64,000 nucleotides of DNA, taken from NCBI GenBank assembly GCA_047974855.1, contig JBKECT010000029.1:34730-98729 (forward strand), given 5' to 3'. The notes beneath the pieces are model-generated. The model saw nothing but the letters and a program-made list of their open reading frames with translations. It was not told the DNA's origin and searched no databases. This document shows, in pieces, positions 43,216-52,775 of the stretch; the stretch's first letter is position 1, and each line of letters starts with the position of its first letter. This stretch comes from CAYNRG01 sp047974855 (GTDB lineage: Bacteria > Bacillota_I > Bacilli_A > Erysipelotrichales > Erysipelotrichaceae). The position numbers were made by a program, and so were the translations under genes.

Positions 43216-43689
43216 CTATTTCACTGAAATAATTTTTACTTTGTATGGTTTTTCTACTTCAACTTCTACTGTCGCACCAACTTTTTTATCCATCATCGCC
43301 ATCGCTAAAGGTGTCGCATTTGACAATTTACCTTGAAGCGGATCCGCTTCAACAGATCCAACGATAATAAATGTTTCAACTTCTTTTGTTTCTAAATCTT
43401 CAATTTCTACAGTTGAACCGAGTTTAACAATTTTAGAATTTCCCTTTTTCTCTTTAATAATTTCAATGTTATCCAGCATTACTTCAAGATCACGGATTCT
43501 CGCTTCAACTTGCGCTTGACGATCTCTCGCTGCATCATAATCAGCGTTTTCCGATAAATCCCCCTGTGCACGTGCCGCCTTTAAGTCTTCAATAACTTCA
43601 TTTTTAACTACATGCACTAAATTTTCATATTCTTTCTTAAGTTCTTCTAACCCTTCTTGGGTTACATAAACCTTTTCATCCATTACCAT
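43216..43689 (-). CDS. greA: Transcription elongation factor GreA
   Basis: GreA rescues backtracked RNA polymerase. The N-terminal coiled coil carries the acidic tip in AAARAQGDLSENADYDAARD-like text (ARAQGDLSENADY, about 35-47) and the C-terminal FKBP-like domain binds the polymerase. The in-frame ATG at 43713 would add residues, but TTGGGAG fits ATG 43689, giving 157 residues, the usual length. It has its own extended -10 promoter within the end of udk. Confidence 0.95.
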   Translation of the reverse strand: MVMDEKVYVTQEGLEELKKEYENLVHVVKNEVIEDLKAARAQGDLSENADYDAARDRQAQVEARIRDLEVMLDNIEIIKEKKGNSKIVKLGSTVEIEDLETKEVETFIIVGSVEADPLQGKLSNATPLAMAMMDKKVGATVEVEVEKPYKVKIISVK

Positions 43690-43713
43690 AGTTACACACT
43701 CCCAACTTTTCAC

Positions 43714-43722
43714 ATTATAGCA
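43714..43722 (-). promoter_or_regulatory. Extended -10 promoter of greA
   Basis: On the minus strand this reads TGCTATAAT, a perfect extended -10 element just before greA and overlapping the udk stop. Confidence 0.6.
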
Positions 43723-44344
43723 TATTTGCTTTGATTATACTACTAATTTTTGTAATTAAAAGGTCTACTGCAACTTTATTACGTCCACCTTCAGGGATAA
43801 TTAAATCTGCATACCTTTTACTAGGTTCAATAAATAAATCATGCATTACTCGAACTGTTTTAATATATTGTTCAATTACAGAATCCAACGTGCGACCACG
43901 ATCTTCTACATCTCTTTTCAGTCGCCGAATAAATCGAATGTCCGCATCCGTGTCTACAAAAATTTTAATATCTAGCAACTCTCTTAATTCCACATTTTCA
44001 AGAACAAACAGTCCTTCCAAAATGATAACATCGCACGGTTCAATAAGGTCGCACATTTGAGATCGTGTATGATTCACAAAGTCATATGTTGGTTTCTTTA
44101 CATTTTGTCCTTGCAGCAAATCTTTCAAGTGGCTAATAAGAAGTTCTGTTTCAATGGCAAGAGGATGATCATAGTTTGTCTTAACTCTTTCTTCCATTGG
44201 CATTCCATCTTGCACACGATAATAATCATCTTGCCGCAAAATTGTTACTGATTTTGATCCCTCAAAGCTCGATTTAATTGTCGATGCTACTGATGTTTTT
44301 CCAGAAGCACTTCCTCCTGCAATCCCAATAATAATTGGTTTCAA
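43715..44344 (-). CDS. udk: Uridine kinase
   Basis: The enzyme phosphorylates uridine and cytidine with GTP or ATP in pyrimidine salvage. The P-loop is GIAGGSASGKTS (about 7-18); the uridine-binding DDYY and NYDHP motifs and the lid ending in IFVDTDADIRFIRR are present. At 209 residues it is standard. It lies between mltG and greA, as in Bacillus. A GGAGAG ribosome site supports the ATG. Confidence 0.95.
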   Translation of the reverse strand: MKPIIIGIAGGSASGKTSVASTIKSSFEGSKSVTILRQDDYYRVQDGMPMEERVKTNYDHPLAIETELLISHLKDLLQGQNVKKPTYDFVNHTRSQMCDLIEPCDVIILEGLFVLENVELRELLDIKIFVDTDADIRFIRRLKRDVEDRGRTLDSVIEQYIKTVRVMHDLFIEPSKRYADLIIPEGGRNKVAVDLLITKISSIIKANML

Positions 44345-44357
44345 TCCACTCTCCTCC

Positions 44358-45434
44358 TTATCGTAAATATTGATCTACATTTGCTTCATGTTCTTCTAAA
44401 GTTTCTGCATAATACACTTGTCCATCGCCATATACATCTGCCATAAAGTAAAAATAATTACTTTCTGTCGGATTTAAAACTGCTTCAAGTGCCGCCTCTC
44501 CAAAATTTAGAATTGGACCTGGAGGAAGCCCAGCATACATATAAGTATTATATGGCGACTCATAAGAAGGATTTGTTTCGCAAGCTTTCCAATCACTACC
44601 ATCTTCTAAATCAAGTGCATAACATACCGTAACACTACTTTGCAACTTCATCCCTATTTCCAAGCGATTTAAAAATACACCAGCAATTAATTTCATATCA
44701 TTTACTGATCCAGCCTCATATTGAACAATTGAAGCTAAAGTGAAAGCATCATGCACTGTATATCCCTTTGAAGCAATTTGACTGGCATAAGTATTATAAA
44801 TTTTTAGTGTTTGATCCAACAATTTCTTTGTAACTGCTTCAGCAGTTGTATCACGATAAAAATCATACGTACTTGGAAATAAATATCCTTCTAAAAGATA
44901 TCGTGAATTTTCATTAAAAATCTCTTCTGTTAGAAATGGATAAGATGTCATTAATGAGCGTACATATTCTTCGTTATTCCACAATTCTAATAACTCTTCG
45001 CTGCTCACGTTGGTATTCTCTTGAACTTTGTCAGCCATGTGTTTCAGCCAATCTCCTTCAATAAATGTAATGCGTACATCATTAGTAAGTGCAGCAGTTG
45101 GATCATTTAATTGTTCAAAAATTTCTGCGATAGTCCAACTTTTATCTAACTCATACATTCCTGCCTTAACATCAGATAATCCATTTATTTTTACATATAA
45201 ACTTGCCATTAATTCATTTTTAATTATTCCATTATCCTCTAAATTACTTAATACTGTTTTTGTACTTTCACCCGATTCTACAGTAAAAATGACGATTTCT
45301 GAAACAGTCGAAACAGGTTTTGTTGATTGTTTATAGTAGATGAATAATCCTCCGCATACAAGAAGTAACCCCGCTAAGATGACAATCAATAAATTTTTTA
45401 CATTAATCTTCCGCTTCTTCTTCACTGTCGCCAT
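44358..45434 (-). CDS. mltG: Endolytic transglycosylase MltG
   Basis: MltG cleaves nascent glycan strands and sets peptidoglycan chain length. A basic N-terminus is followed by one membrane helix (about 16-36) and the YceG/MltG domain, with the catalytic Glu in IVQYEAGS (about residue 240) and the later NRLEIGM and YAGLPPGPI motifs. The frame begins upstream at 45473, but GGAGG precedes ATG 45434, giving 358 residues. The 5' end overlaps the DUF1292 gene by 32 bases. Confidence 0.94.
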   Translation of the reverse strand: MATVKKKRKINVKNLLIVILAGLLLVCGGLFIYYKQSTKPVSTVSEIVIFTVESGESTKTVLSNLEDNGIIKNELMASLYVKINGLSDVKAGMYELDKSWTIAEIFEQLNDPTAALTNDVRITFIEGDWLKHMADKVQENTNVSSEELLELWNNEEYVRSLMTSYPFLTEEIFNENSRYLLEGYLFPSTYDFYRDTTAEAVTKKLLDQTLKIYNTYASQIASKGYTVHDAFTLASIVQYEAGSVNDMKLIAGVFLNRLEIGMKLQSSVTVCYALDLEDGSDWKACETNPSYESPYNTYMYAGLPPGPILNFGEAALEAVLNPTESNYFYFMADVYGDGQVYYAETLEEHEANVDQYLR

Positions 45435-45693
45435 TTTCAAATTCCTCCATAAATGCTCCAAAAACTTCTTCAATCATTTCCCACTCTTCCATATCATCTT
45501 CTGGAGCAAGTAAGGTAATCTCTCCTTCATCATTATACACCCCAACAAAAACATCTTCCGTTTCTTCTTCTGGATTTGTAAAAAGGACATATTTTTTATT
45601 CCGTGTCTCTTCTTCAAAAGTAAATAGAATCTCCATCTCTCTTTCAATTCCATCTTCGGTTGTGATAAAAAAGCTATTTGTACTCATGTCCAT
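45403..45693 (-). CDS. DUF1292 family protein (YrzB type)
   Basis: A 96-residue, highly acidic protein of the DUF1292 family, found between ruvX and mltG in many Bacillota. The opening TEDGIEREMEILFTF and the EETRNKKYVLFTNPE text are typical. The function is unknown. An AAGGAG precedes ATG 45693, which is preferred over the ATG at 45711. A GC-rich hairpin (GGGCGT/ACGCCC, 45718-45732) lies between it and ruvX. Confidence 0.85.
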   Translation of the reverse strand: MDMSTNSFFITTEDGIEREMEILFTFEEETRNKKYVLFTNPEEETEDVFVGVYNDEGEITLLAPEDDMEEWEMIEEVFGAFMEEFENGDSEEEAED

Positions 45694-45717
45694 CGTCTTT
45701 CTCCTTCTCAAGCGAAA

Positions 45718-45732
45718 GGGCGTAACACGCCC
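45718..45732 (-). other. Intercistronic hairpin between ruvX and DUF1292
   Basis: GGGCGT pairs with ACGCCC around a 3-base loop. On the minus strand only TTTCGC follows, so it is a poor terminator and may instead stabilise mRNA. Confidence 0.4.
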
Positions 45733-45736
45733 ATTT

Positions 45737-46153
45737 CTATTTTTTATCTAAATATCCTTGTAAAATATGCACTGCTGCAATTTGATCAATCACTTTTTTT
45801 CTTTTTTGCCTTGAAACGTCTGCCGATATTAAAAATTTCTCTGCTGCTACAGTCGACAGTCTCTCATCCCATAATATAACGGGAAGATTCACTTCTGCTT
45901 CCAGCATTTCTTTAAATTGAATCGATGCTTCTCCTCTAATTCCTATGTCACCATTCATGTGTTTTGGTAATCCCAAAACAACTTCAGTGACCATTTCTTT
46001 TTTAATGATTTCTACAACTTTCTTAATTGCTGTAGCATAATCTTCATGATCAAACCGAAGTGTTTCAACTGTTCGAGCAAGCATTCCCAGAGGGTCACTA
46101 ATCGCAACTCCACATGTTACTGTCCCTAAATCTAATCCTAAAACTCGTCTCAT
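45737..46153 (-). CDS. ruvX: Holliday junction resolvase-like RuvX/YqgF
   Basis: An RNase H-fold nuclease needed for 16S rRNA processing in other bacteria and suggested to act as a resolvase. The N-terminal GLDLGTVTCGVAISD (residues 5-19), VLGLPKHMNGD and the LWDERLST motif carry the acidic metal residues. At 138 residues it is normal. It overlaps the ireB stop by 4 bases. Confidence 0.93.
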   Translation of the reverse strand: MRRVLGLDLGTVTCGVAISDPLGMLARTVETLRFDHEDYATAIKKVVEIIKKEMVTEVVLGLPKHMNGDIGIRGEASIQFKEMLEAEVNLPVILWDERLSTVAAEKFLISADVSRQKRKKVIDQIAAVHILQGYLDKK

Positions 46154-46416
46154 GAGTCACTTTCTTCTTCAAGATAGTAGCGAACAAGCTCTTCGATAAT
46201 TTCATACCTTTCAACAGATTGGATAACGCTTCTAGCATTTTGGTGGCTTGAGATATACGCCGGATCATTTGAAATCAAGTATCCTGATAGTTGATTTACA
46301 GAGTTATATCCTCTTTCTTCAAGTGCTTCTTTAGTCAAACGTAATACTTGACGAATATTGCTTCTTTTTATTTCCTCAGATTTAAAACTTCTTGTTTCGG
46401 TAAGTTCCTTTGACAT
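46150..46416 (-). CDS. ireB: IreB/UPF0297 family protein
   Basis: A small all-helical regulator (88 residues) that is phosphorylated by the PASTA kinase IreK and affects cephalosporin resistance in Enterococcus. The family pattern (RSNIRQVLRLTKEALEERGYN, SYISSHQNAR-like text, ISSHQNARSVI) is highly conserved. The alaS-ireB-ruvX order is the standard context. Confidence 0.92.
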   Translation of the reverse strand: MSKELTETRSFKSEEIKRSNIRQVLRLTKEALEERGYNSVNQLSGYLISNDPAYISSHQNARSVIQSVERYEIIEELVRYYLEEESDS

Positions 46417-46475
46417 TAACTATCCCTCCCAACTTCCTTACTTTAATTTTATATCAATTTTAATAAAATTGGTAG

Positions 46476-49109
46476 TTATTCCATTATTTTTGCTTCAATT
46501 GTGGCGAAAATATCCTGAATTTTAACTCCTTTTCCCCCGCCTTGAGCAATATCTGGTCGTCCACCACCTTTTCCATCGCTCATTTCAGCGGCTATTCTCA
46601 CCAAATCACCAGCTTTTAAACCCATATCTATGGCCACTTTACTTGCTGCAGAAACAAATGTCACCTTATCTTCTTCAGTGGTATTTGCAATAAATATCAA
46701 TGACCTTTCGCTTTTATTTCGCAAAATTTCTGCGTATTCCTTCAATTGTGACGAATCTTCATTCTTCATTGCAATTAAAAGAACTTGAAGCCCATTCATC
46801 TCTTTTACTTTTTCCATCATTTGGTCTGCTTCTAAAACTAGCATTCTACTTTTTTGCTGTCCTAACTCTTTTTTTACTTCTGACATTTCTTCCAGTAAAC
46901 TTTCTAGCTTCTCACTAACAAGGTTCACAGAATTCAATTTCATTTTTTCTGCTAAACTCTTCAATAATTTTTCAGAAGAAGCAAAATCAAAATAAGCACT
47001 CAGCTTCGTTTTTGTTGTTAATCGACGAATTCCAGATCCAATACTTTCCTCTGACTCAATTTTAAATATTCCAATTTCCTGCGTGTTTGCTACATGGGTT
47101 CCTCCACATAGCTCTTTTGATACATCTCCCATTGTAACTACGCGGACAACATCCCCATACTTTTCATCAAATAAAGCTAATGCTCCTGATTTCTTTGCGT
47201 CCTCAATTGATAAAATTTCAGTAATAACTTGATTACTAGCCATAATCATTCGATTCACTTCCGTCTCAATCTGAGTTAATTGTTCCTCTGTTAACTTTTC
47301 AAAATGGGTGAAATCAAACCGAGCATATTCCTCAGTCACATAAGATCCTGCTTGAGTAACGTGTTCTCCTATAACTTTTCTCAAAGCGCTTTGCAACAAA
47401 TGTACAGAAGAGTGGTTTGCTTTAATATTTAAGCGTCGAGTCAAATCAATTCTCCCATCTAGCTCATCGCCTACTTTTAACTCCCCATTTTCAACTTTGA
47501 CAAAATGGAGATGCTGTCCATGTGGTGCTTTTCTCACATCTTCCACCTTGGCCTGCATGCTTTCACCTATCAACAGACCAGTATCTGCTATTTGACCACC
47601 GCTTTCCGCATAGAAGCACGTGTTATCAAGCAACACAAATCCACTACCACTTAGTGTATCTACTTTTTTTCTATCTTTAAATAGTCCAATAATTTTAGAC
47701 TTGCAAGTCACTTCTGTGTATCCGATAAACTTTGATTCTTCTAAGAAATTCATTAGTTCTTCAGATTGGCTAACCATAGATTGTTCATCGACACGAGCAT
47801 TTCTTGCCCTCTCTTTTTGCTGTGCCATTTCACGTTCAAACTCGTTCAAATCAACTTGATACCCTTTTTCAGCTGCAATCTCTATAGTCAACTCTTTAGG
47901 AAATCCAAACGTATCGTATAGTTTAAACACCGTAGATCCGCTTAATTTTTTGCTTACTTGAGCTTTTTCAAGTTCTTCAAATAACAACTTTTCTCCATGA
48001 GTTAGAGTGGAATGAAAAGCTTCTTCTTCATTTTTCACTAATTTTGCTACTAATTCTTCTTTTGATTTCAAATTGGGATAAAATTCATTCATTGCATTCG
48101 CTACTACAGCAACTAATTGATGCATAAAGACACCTTCAATTCCCAATTGAAAGCCATAGCGAACTGCACGACGCAAAATACGACGTAGCACATAGCCACG
48201 ACCTTCATTAGAAAATAAAGCCCCATCACTTAATGCAAATGTTACTGTTCTAATATGGTCAGCAACTACACGATAAGCTTGGCAATAACTTCCTTCATAT
48301 GGAAATTTAGCATAGCTTTCTGTTGCTTTAATGATTGGCATAAAAATATCTGTATCGAAATTGGTTTCTCCTCCTTGAATCAATGACACTAACCGCTCAA
48401 GTCCCATTCCTGTATCAATATTTCTCTGTGGTAACTCCTTATATTCTGCCCTTGTTTTTCCTTCTTTAGCATCAAATTGTGAAAACACAACATTCCAAAC
48501 TTCAATGTAGCGATCATTTTCTAATTCCTCAAAAAATAATTTTTCACCTAGCTTTTTAGGATCATACTTCTCTCCACGATCATAGAATATTTCACTATTG
48601 GGTCCGCTTGGGCCTTCACCAATTTCCCAAAAATTATCTGGTGTTCTTAAAATACGTTCAGGTTTAATACCACATTTATTAACCCAAATATTAAAAGCCT
48701 CCTCATCATCCGCGTAGATAGAGATATAAAAGCGTTCCTTATCCATTCCCAACCATTGATCCGAGGTTAAAAATTCCCACGCAAATTGAATCGCTTCTTC
48801 TTTAAAATAATCCCCAATTGAAAAATTTCCTAACATTTCAAAAAAAGTATGATGTCGTGCTGTTTTTCCAACATTTTCAATATCGTTAGTTCGAATGCAT
48901 TTTTGCGAATTTGTAATTCTATTACATGATGGTTTTTCTGATCCATCAAAATATTTTTTTAATGCCGCAACCCCTGAATTAATCCATAGTAAAGTTGGAT
49001 CTTTATATGGAATTAAATTAGCACTTTGCTCTACCATGTGACCGTGACTTTTAAAATATTCTAAAAATAGTGATCTTACTTGATTTCCTGTTAATTGTTT
49101 CATTGCCAT
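46476..49109 (-). CDS. alaS: Alanine--tRNA ligase
   Basis: The class II synthetase that charges tRNA-Ala. The N-terminal catalytic domain is followed by the tRNA-binding and editing domain with the zinc motif HSSVHLLQ (about residue 565) and CGGTHV (about 665), and a C-terminal coiled coil and DHHA1-like C-Ala domain (GKGGGRPDIAQGGG). At 877 residues it is standard. It is preceded by an alanine T-box riboswitch. Confidence 0.97.
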   Translation of the reverse strand: MAMKQLTGNQVRSLFLEYFKSHGHMVEQSANLIPYKDPTLLWINSGVAALKKYFDGSEKPSCNRITNSQKCIRTNDIENVGKTARHHTFFEMLGNFSIGDYFKEEAIQFAWEFLTSDQWLGMDKERFYISIYADDEEAFNIWVNKCGIKPERILRTPDNFWEIGEGPSGPNSEIFYDRGEKYDPKKLGEKLFFEELENDRYIEVWNVVFSQFDAKEGKTRAEYKELPQRNIDTGMGLERLVSLIQGGETNFDTDIFMPIIKATESYAKFPYEGSYCQAYRVVADHIRTVTFALSDGALFSNEGRGYVLRRILRRAVRYGFQLGIEGVFMHQLVAVVANAMNEFYPNLKSKEELVAKLVKNEEEAFHSTLTHGEKLLFEELEKAQVSKKLSGSTVFKLYDTFGFPKELTIEIAAEKGYQVDLNEFEREMAQQKERARNARVDEQSMVSQSEELMNFLEESKFIGYTEVTCKSKIIGLFKDRKKVDTLSGSGFVLLDNTCFYAESGGQIADTGLLIGESMQAKVEDVRKAPHGQHLHFVKVENGELKVGDELDGRIDLTRRLNIKANHSSVHLLQSALRKVIGEHVTQAGSYVTEEYARFDFTHFEKLTEEQLTQIETEVNRMIMASNQVITEILSIEDAKKSGALALFDEKYGDVVRVVTMGDVSKELCGGTHVANTQEIGIFKIESEESIGSGIRRLTTKTKLSAYFDFASSEKLLKSLAEKMKLNSVNLVSEKLESLLEEMSEVKKELGQQKSRMLVLEADQMMEKVKEMNGLQVLLIAMKNEDSSQLKEYAEILRNKSERSLIFIANTTEEDKVTFVSAASKVAIDMGLKAGDLVRIAAEMSDGKGGGRPDIAQGGGKGVKIQDIFATIEAKIME

Positions 49110-49117
49110 TTCCTCCT

Positions 49118-49312
49118 AAAATATAAAAACGCTCCTGCAATTGTGCAGGAACGTTAATTAACGCGGTACCATCCTGATTCACACTTTATTCAAAGCGTGC
49201 CCTTACTTAATCGTTAACGCCGACTTACGATGACTATTAGTCATTCTCCAAAGTAGCAACCATTAATATGACTGAAGACTTTCACCATTCATCTTCTCTC
49301 TAAATAGCTTTT
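49118..49312 (-). promoter_or_regulatory. T-box riboswitch of alaS (Ala)
   Basis: On the minus strand the T-box core AGGATGGTACCGCG (49162-49175) is followed by a terminator stem (CGTTCCTGCA/TGCAGGAGCG, 49130-49153) and TTTTTATATTTT. The likely specifier is GCT (49255-49257), an Ala codon, in GTTGCTAC before TTTGGAGAATGAC. Uncharged tRNA-Ala would block termination and turn on the alaS operon. Confidence 0.92.
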
Positions 49313-49404
49313 TTATATACTGGTTTTATCTTTATCTACGATATCTTCAATCATATCACAATTATGGAGATATTCAAGCATTTCTTACTCAATTTCTCAA
49401 CTTA

Positions 49405-51585
49405 TTAATCATCTAGAACAAACTCTTCTGTGATTCTTTTACAGAGAGTTGTTTTTCTATAATGTATTTCAATTTGATCTATTCCCTTTTGTAATGCTTC
49501 TGTTTCGCCTAACAAAACTAGCGACTTCTTCGCTCGGGTGATTCCTGTATAAATAAGTCGTCTTTGAAGCATTCTTGCATAGCTGTGAACGACAGGCATA
49601 ACGACGATAGGATACTCACTCCCTTGGCTTTTATGCACCGAGATGCAGTAAGCGTGGCTTATTTTATCAAAGTCATCTGGACCGTATTCCACAAAGATAC
49701 CATCAAAATTAATCAGAAATGTCACTTGTTTACTTTCACTTTCTGAGACATAAATAATATCCACTAAAGTTCCAATATCTCCGTTATAAACATCATCATC
49801 TGGCATATTTTTTAATTGCAATATTTTGTCTTGCTCACGGTATGTTTTATAACCCACCTTCCATTCTCTTTTTTCTTTATCCGCTGGGTTAAAGCACTCC
49901 TGCAATGCGTTGTTTAAACGATCAATTCCAGCAGCCCCTTGATACATACACGCCAGAACTTGAATATCTTTTAATTCAAACCCTCTACTAAGTGCTTGTT
50001 CAACAATACTTATGACATGTCTTTTGACATCGTATTGTGTACAGGAAAAAAAAGCCACATCATTAGTCAATGATGAAAAGTCAAAATAGCCATCTCTAAT
50101 TTGCGAAGATAGTTTCACAACATCAGACCCACTTTGTTGTCTAAAAATATGACTTAGTCGAATGAGTGGAAAACACTTAGAATCAATCAAGTCTTTCAAT
50201 ACACTTCCAGGACCAACACTTGGAAGTTGATCTTCATCACCGATAATACATATTTTTTTTATATGTGCTCCAGCACAAACTAAATTATAAAACAACCAAT
50301 TATCGACCATTGAAAATTCATCAATCACAAGCAAATCTAAGAAAAGCGGTTCATTTTGATTTTTACCAAAGGTATTGGTCTCTAAATCCCATTTCAGTAA
50401 GCTGTGGATGGTGTAAGCAGGTACATCCGTTAACTCCGATAACCTTTTTGCTGCTCTTCCTGTGGGTGCGCAACATGCAATCAACGCCTGTGGATACAGT
50501 TCCTTAAAAATTGAAATCATTCCTCTCACTACCGTTGTTTTCCCAGTTCCTGGCCCCCCTGTCAAGATCATAAAATTCTTTTCAAAAAAACAATGAATTG
50601 CTTCAATTTGTTTTTGATCATACTCGATATTTAGTTTTTCTTGAATTTGACTCAGTGCTTTCTTTAATTTATCATCTTGATACGGATCTAGATGCTCCTG
50701 TGGGAAAGTCGCAAGATATTGGGCAATGCCGCTTTCTGAATCATATTGTGATATAGGATAAACTCGATTATCTTCCAACTTTATTTGCCTTGAAAATTCC
50801 AATTCACTCAAAAAGAAATCAACATCATCTACAACAATTGGATAAATCCGTCCCCGAAACTCAGCCACTAAGTCTTCTTGGTTCATATAACTGTCTCCGG
50901 TACTCATACACATTTCCATCAACACAGAAGCAAGCAATGCCTTTAATCGAAAAGGATGATCCAACTCAAATCCCATAGATAGTGCAATCTTATCTGTCGT
51001 TTTAAACCCAAATCCATCAACTTCTTCAACAGCGCGATATGGATTTTCTGACATTTTAGAAATAGCATCTTTACCGTAGGCATGATTTAATTTCAAAATA
51101 TTCCTTATCCCTAATCCGTGCTGCATGAAAAATTTAGTCATCTCACTAAAGGCATCTTCTTCTGAGCTCACTCCATCGATCAATGCTTTTTTCTTCTTGT
51201 CATTCATCTTATCTATGCCATCCAAGCAAGCGGGATTGTCTCTAATTTTTTCAATAACTTCTTCCCCTAATGCATCCACTACTATTTCAGCCATCTTTTC
51301 GCCAATACCAGGGAAGATAGAACTTGAAAAATAGCGAATCAAAGCATCTCTATCCGTTGGCTTAGCTTTAGTCAGATAATACACTTTAAATTGCATTCCA
51401 TAACGTGGATGTTCCACGTATTCACCTTCAAGATGATACAAGATTTCTTTATCTAGATTCTCAATATGTCCTGTAACTAAAATAGTCTTTTCACTTGCGT
51501 CATGAAGTTTAAAGCGAGCTACCGTAAAAAAGTTTTCCTCTTGACGATAAATTATATGTTCAAAATGCCCACTTATTTTTTCCAT
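49405..51585 (-). CDS. recD2: ATP-dependent DNA helicase RecD2
   Basis: A superfamily 1B 5'-3' helicase that works without RecBC, found in Bacillota. An N-terminal OB-like domain and helix-hairpin-helix region (PGIGEKMAEIV, VDGFGFKTTDKI) precede the motor. The motor has GGPGTGKTT (about 345), DEFSMVD (about 425), GDEDQLPSVGPG and VHKSQGSEYP near the end. At 726 residues it is normal. It lies between mnmA and alaS as in Bacillus. Confidence 0.94.
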   Translation of the reverse strand: MEKISGHFEHIIYRQEENFFTVARFKLHDASEKTILVTGHIENLDKEILYHLEGEYVEHPRYGMQFKVYYLTKAKPTDRDALIRYFSSSIFPGIGEKMAEIVVDALGEEVIEKIRDNPACLDGIDKMNDKKKKALIDGVSSEEDAFSEMTKFFMQHGLGIRNILKLNHAYGKDAISKMSENPYRAVEEVDGFGFKTTDKIALSMGFELDHPFRLKALLASVLMEMCMSTGDSYMNQEDLVAEFRGRIYPIVVDDVDFFLSELEFSRQIKLEDNRVYPISQYDSESGIAQYLATFPQEHLDPYQDDKLKKALSQIQEKLNIEYDQKQIEAIHCFFEKNFMILTGGPGTGKTTVVRGMISIFKELYPQALIACCAPTGRAAKRLSELTDVPAYTIHSLLKWDLETNTFGKNQNEPLFLDLLVIDEFSMVDNWLFYNLVCAGAHIKKICIIGDEDQLPSVGPGSVLKDLIDSKCFPLIRLSHIFRQQSGSDVVKLSSQIRDGYFDFSSLTNDVAFFSCTQYDVKRHVISIVEQALSRGFELKDIQVLACMYQGAAGIDRLNNALQECFNPADKEKREWKVGYKTYREQDKILQLKNMPDDDVYNGDIGTLVDIIYVSESESKQVTFLINFDGIFVEYGPDDFDKISHAYCISVHKSQGSEYPIVVMPVVHSYARMLQRRLIYTGITRAKKSLVLLGETEALQKGIDQIEIHYRKTTLCKRITEEFVLDD

Positions 51586-51595
51586 AATACCCTCT

Positions 51596-52735
51596 CTAAT
51601 CCATTACTTTATTTTTAATTTTTGTTTCTAAATTTTCATTGCCGTTAAAGATTTTATCAATAACGCCGCCTGCCAAAACAGTCTCTCCCGCATAAAGAAC
51701 CGCTTCTTGTCCTGGCGTTACCCCTTTTACCCCTTGAGGATACGTACATACTATTGTGGTTTTGTCTATTTTTTTTATACTTACAGGGTGATCTTGCTGG
51801 CGATAGCGAAATTTTGCAGTACATTCAAACTGTTCCTCGCACTCTTTTAACCAATGCACATTAGAAACTAAGCAAGAAGTACTTACAAGCCAAGGATTAT
51901 CATCACCACTTGCAACATACAACTGGTTTGTTTCGACGTTTTTTCCCACTACAAACCATGGTCCACCAACACCCCCTATATCTAATCCTTTTCTCTGCCC
52001 TATAGTATAATATAAAACTCCTTGGTGTTCTCCTAACTCTTTTTTAGTATCCACATCAATTATTTTCCCGTTTTTTGCCGGAAGATAATTCTTTAAAAAC
52101 TCTCTAAAATTTCTCTCCCCAATAAAACATATTCCCGTTGAATCTTTTTTCTTGGCAACAGGCAAATCTAATTTATCTGCTATTTCACGAACCTCTGATT
52201 TAAGTAGTTCGCCTAAAGGAAATAAGGTTTCATTCAATGCTTCTTTTGGAATTTGACATAAAAAGTAACTTTGATCTTTGTTGCTATCTTTAGCTCTTAA
52301 CAAAAAGCTTTCATCTTCTGTATGTTCAACTCTTGCATAATGACCTGTAGCTAAATAATCAAAACCCTGCTGTTTTGCATAATGATAAAAACTATGAAAC
52401 TTAATGTGCTGGTTGCATAAGATATCCGGGTTGGGAGTTCTTCCCTTTTTGTATTCCTCAAGAAAAGTCATAAAAACTTCATCCCAATATTCCTTTATAA
52501 AATCCACTCTTTGAATCTCTAATCCTAATTTTTCAGCCACTGCTTTTGCATCCATCCAATCCTCCTCTTGAGGACACGCATCATTTTGCAAGGTTGGATT
52601 CCCTAGAATATCTTGATTAGCAATTGAATCCCAGTTTCGCATAAAAGCACAAACAACATGATGTCCTTGTTCTTTTAGTAAATGTGCAGCCACCGCTGAA
52701 TCAACACCACCTGATAAGCCGACTAGTATTTTCAT
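51596..52735 (-). CDS. mnmA: tRNA-specific 2-thiouridylase MnmA
   Basis: MnmA inserts sulfur at U34 of tRNA for Lys, Glu and Gln. The PP-loop SGGVDSAVAA (about 7-16), the catalytic Cys in NPDILCNQ and the second Cys in DSTGICFIGER are present. The frame starts upstream at 52813, but AAAGGAG precedes ATG 52735 and matches known N-termini (MKILVGLSGG). At 379 residues it is normal. A terminator hairpin lies directly upstream. Confidence 0.95.
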   Translation of the reverse strand: MKILVGLSGGVDSAVAAHLLKEQGHHVVCAFMRNWDSIANQDILGNPTLQNDACPQEEDWMDAKAVAEKLGLEIQRVDFIKEYWDEVFMTFLEEYKKGRTPNPDILCNQHIKFHSFYHYAKQQGFDYLATGHYARVEHTEDESFLLRAKDSNKDQSYFLCQIPKEALNETLFPLGELLKSEVREIADKLDLPVAKKKDSTGICFIGERNFREFLKNYLPAKNGKIIDVDTKKELGEHQGVLYYTIGQRKGLDIGGVGGPWFVVGKNVETNQLYVASGDDNPWLVSTSCLVSNVHWLKECEEQFECTAKFRYRQQDHPVSIKKIDKTTIVCTYPQGVKGVTPGQEAVLYAGETVLAGGVIDKIFNGNENLETKIKNKVMD

Positions 52736-52756
52736 AGGAACTCCTTTCTTATAAAA

Positions 52757-52775
52757 AATAGAGCAAAGCTCTATT
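52757..52775 (-). terminator. Terminator between spx and mnmA
   Basis: On the minus strand AATAGAGC pairs with GCTCTATT around TTT, and TTTTTTATAAG follows. The spx stop codon is in the stem. mnmA begins only 20 bases later, so it is probably expressed by partial read-through. Confidence 0.7.
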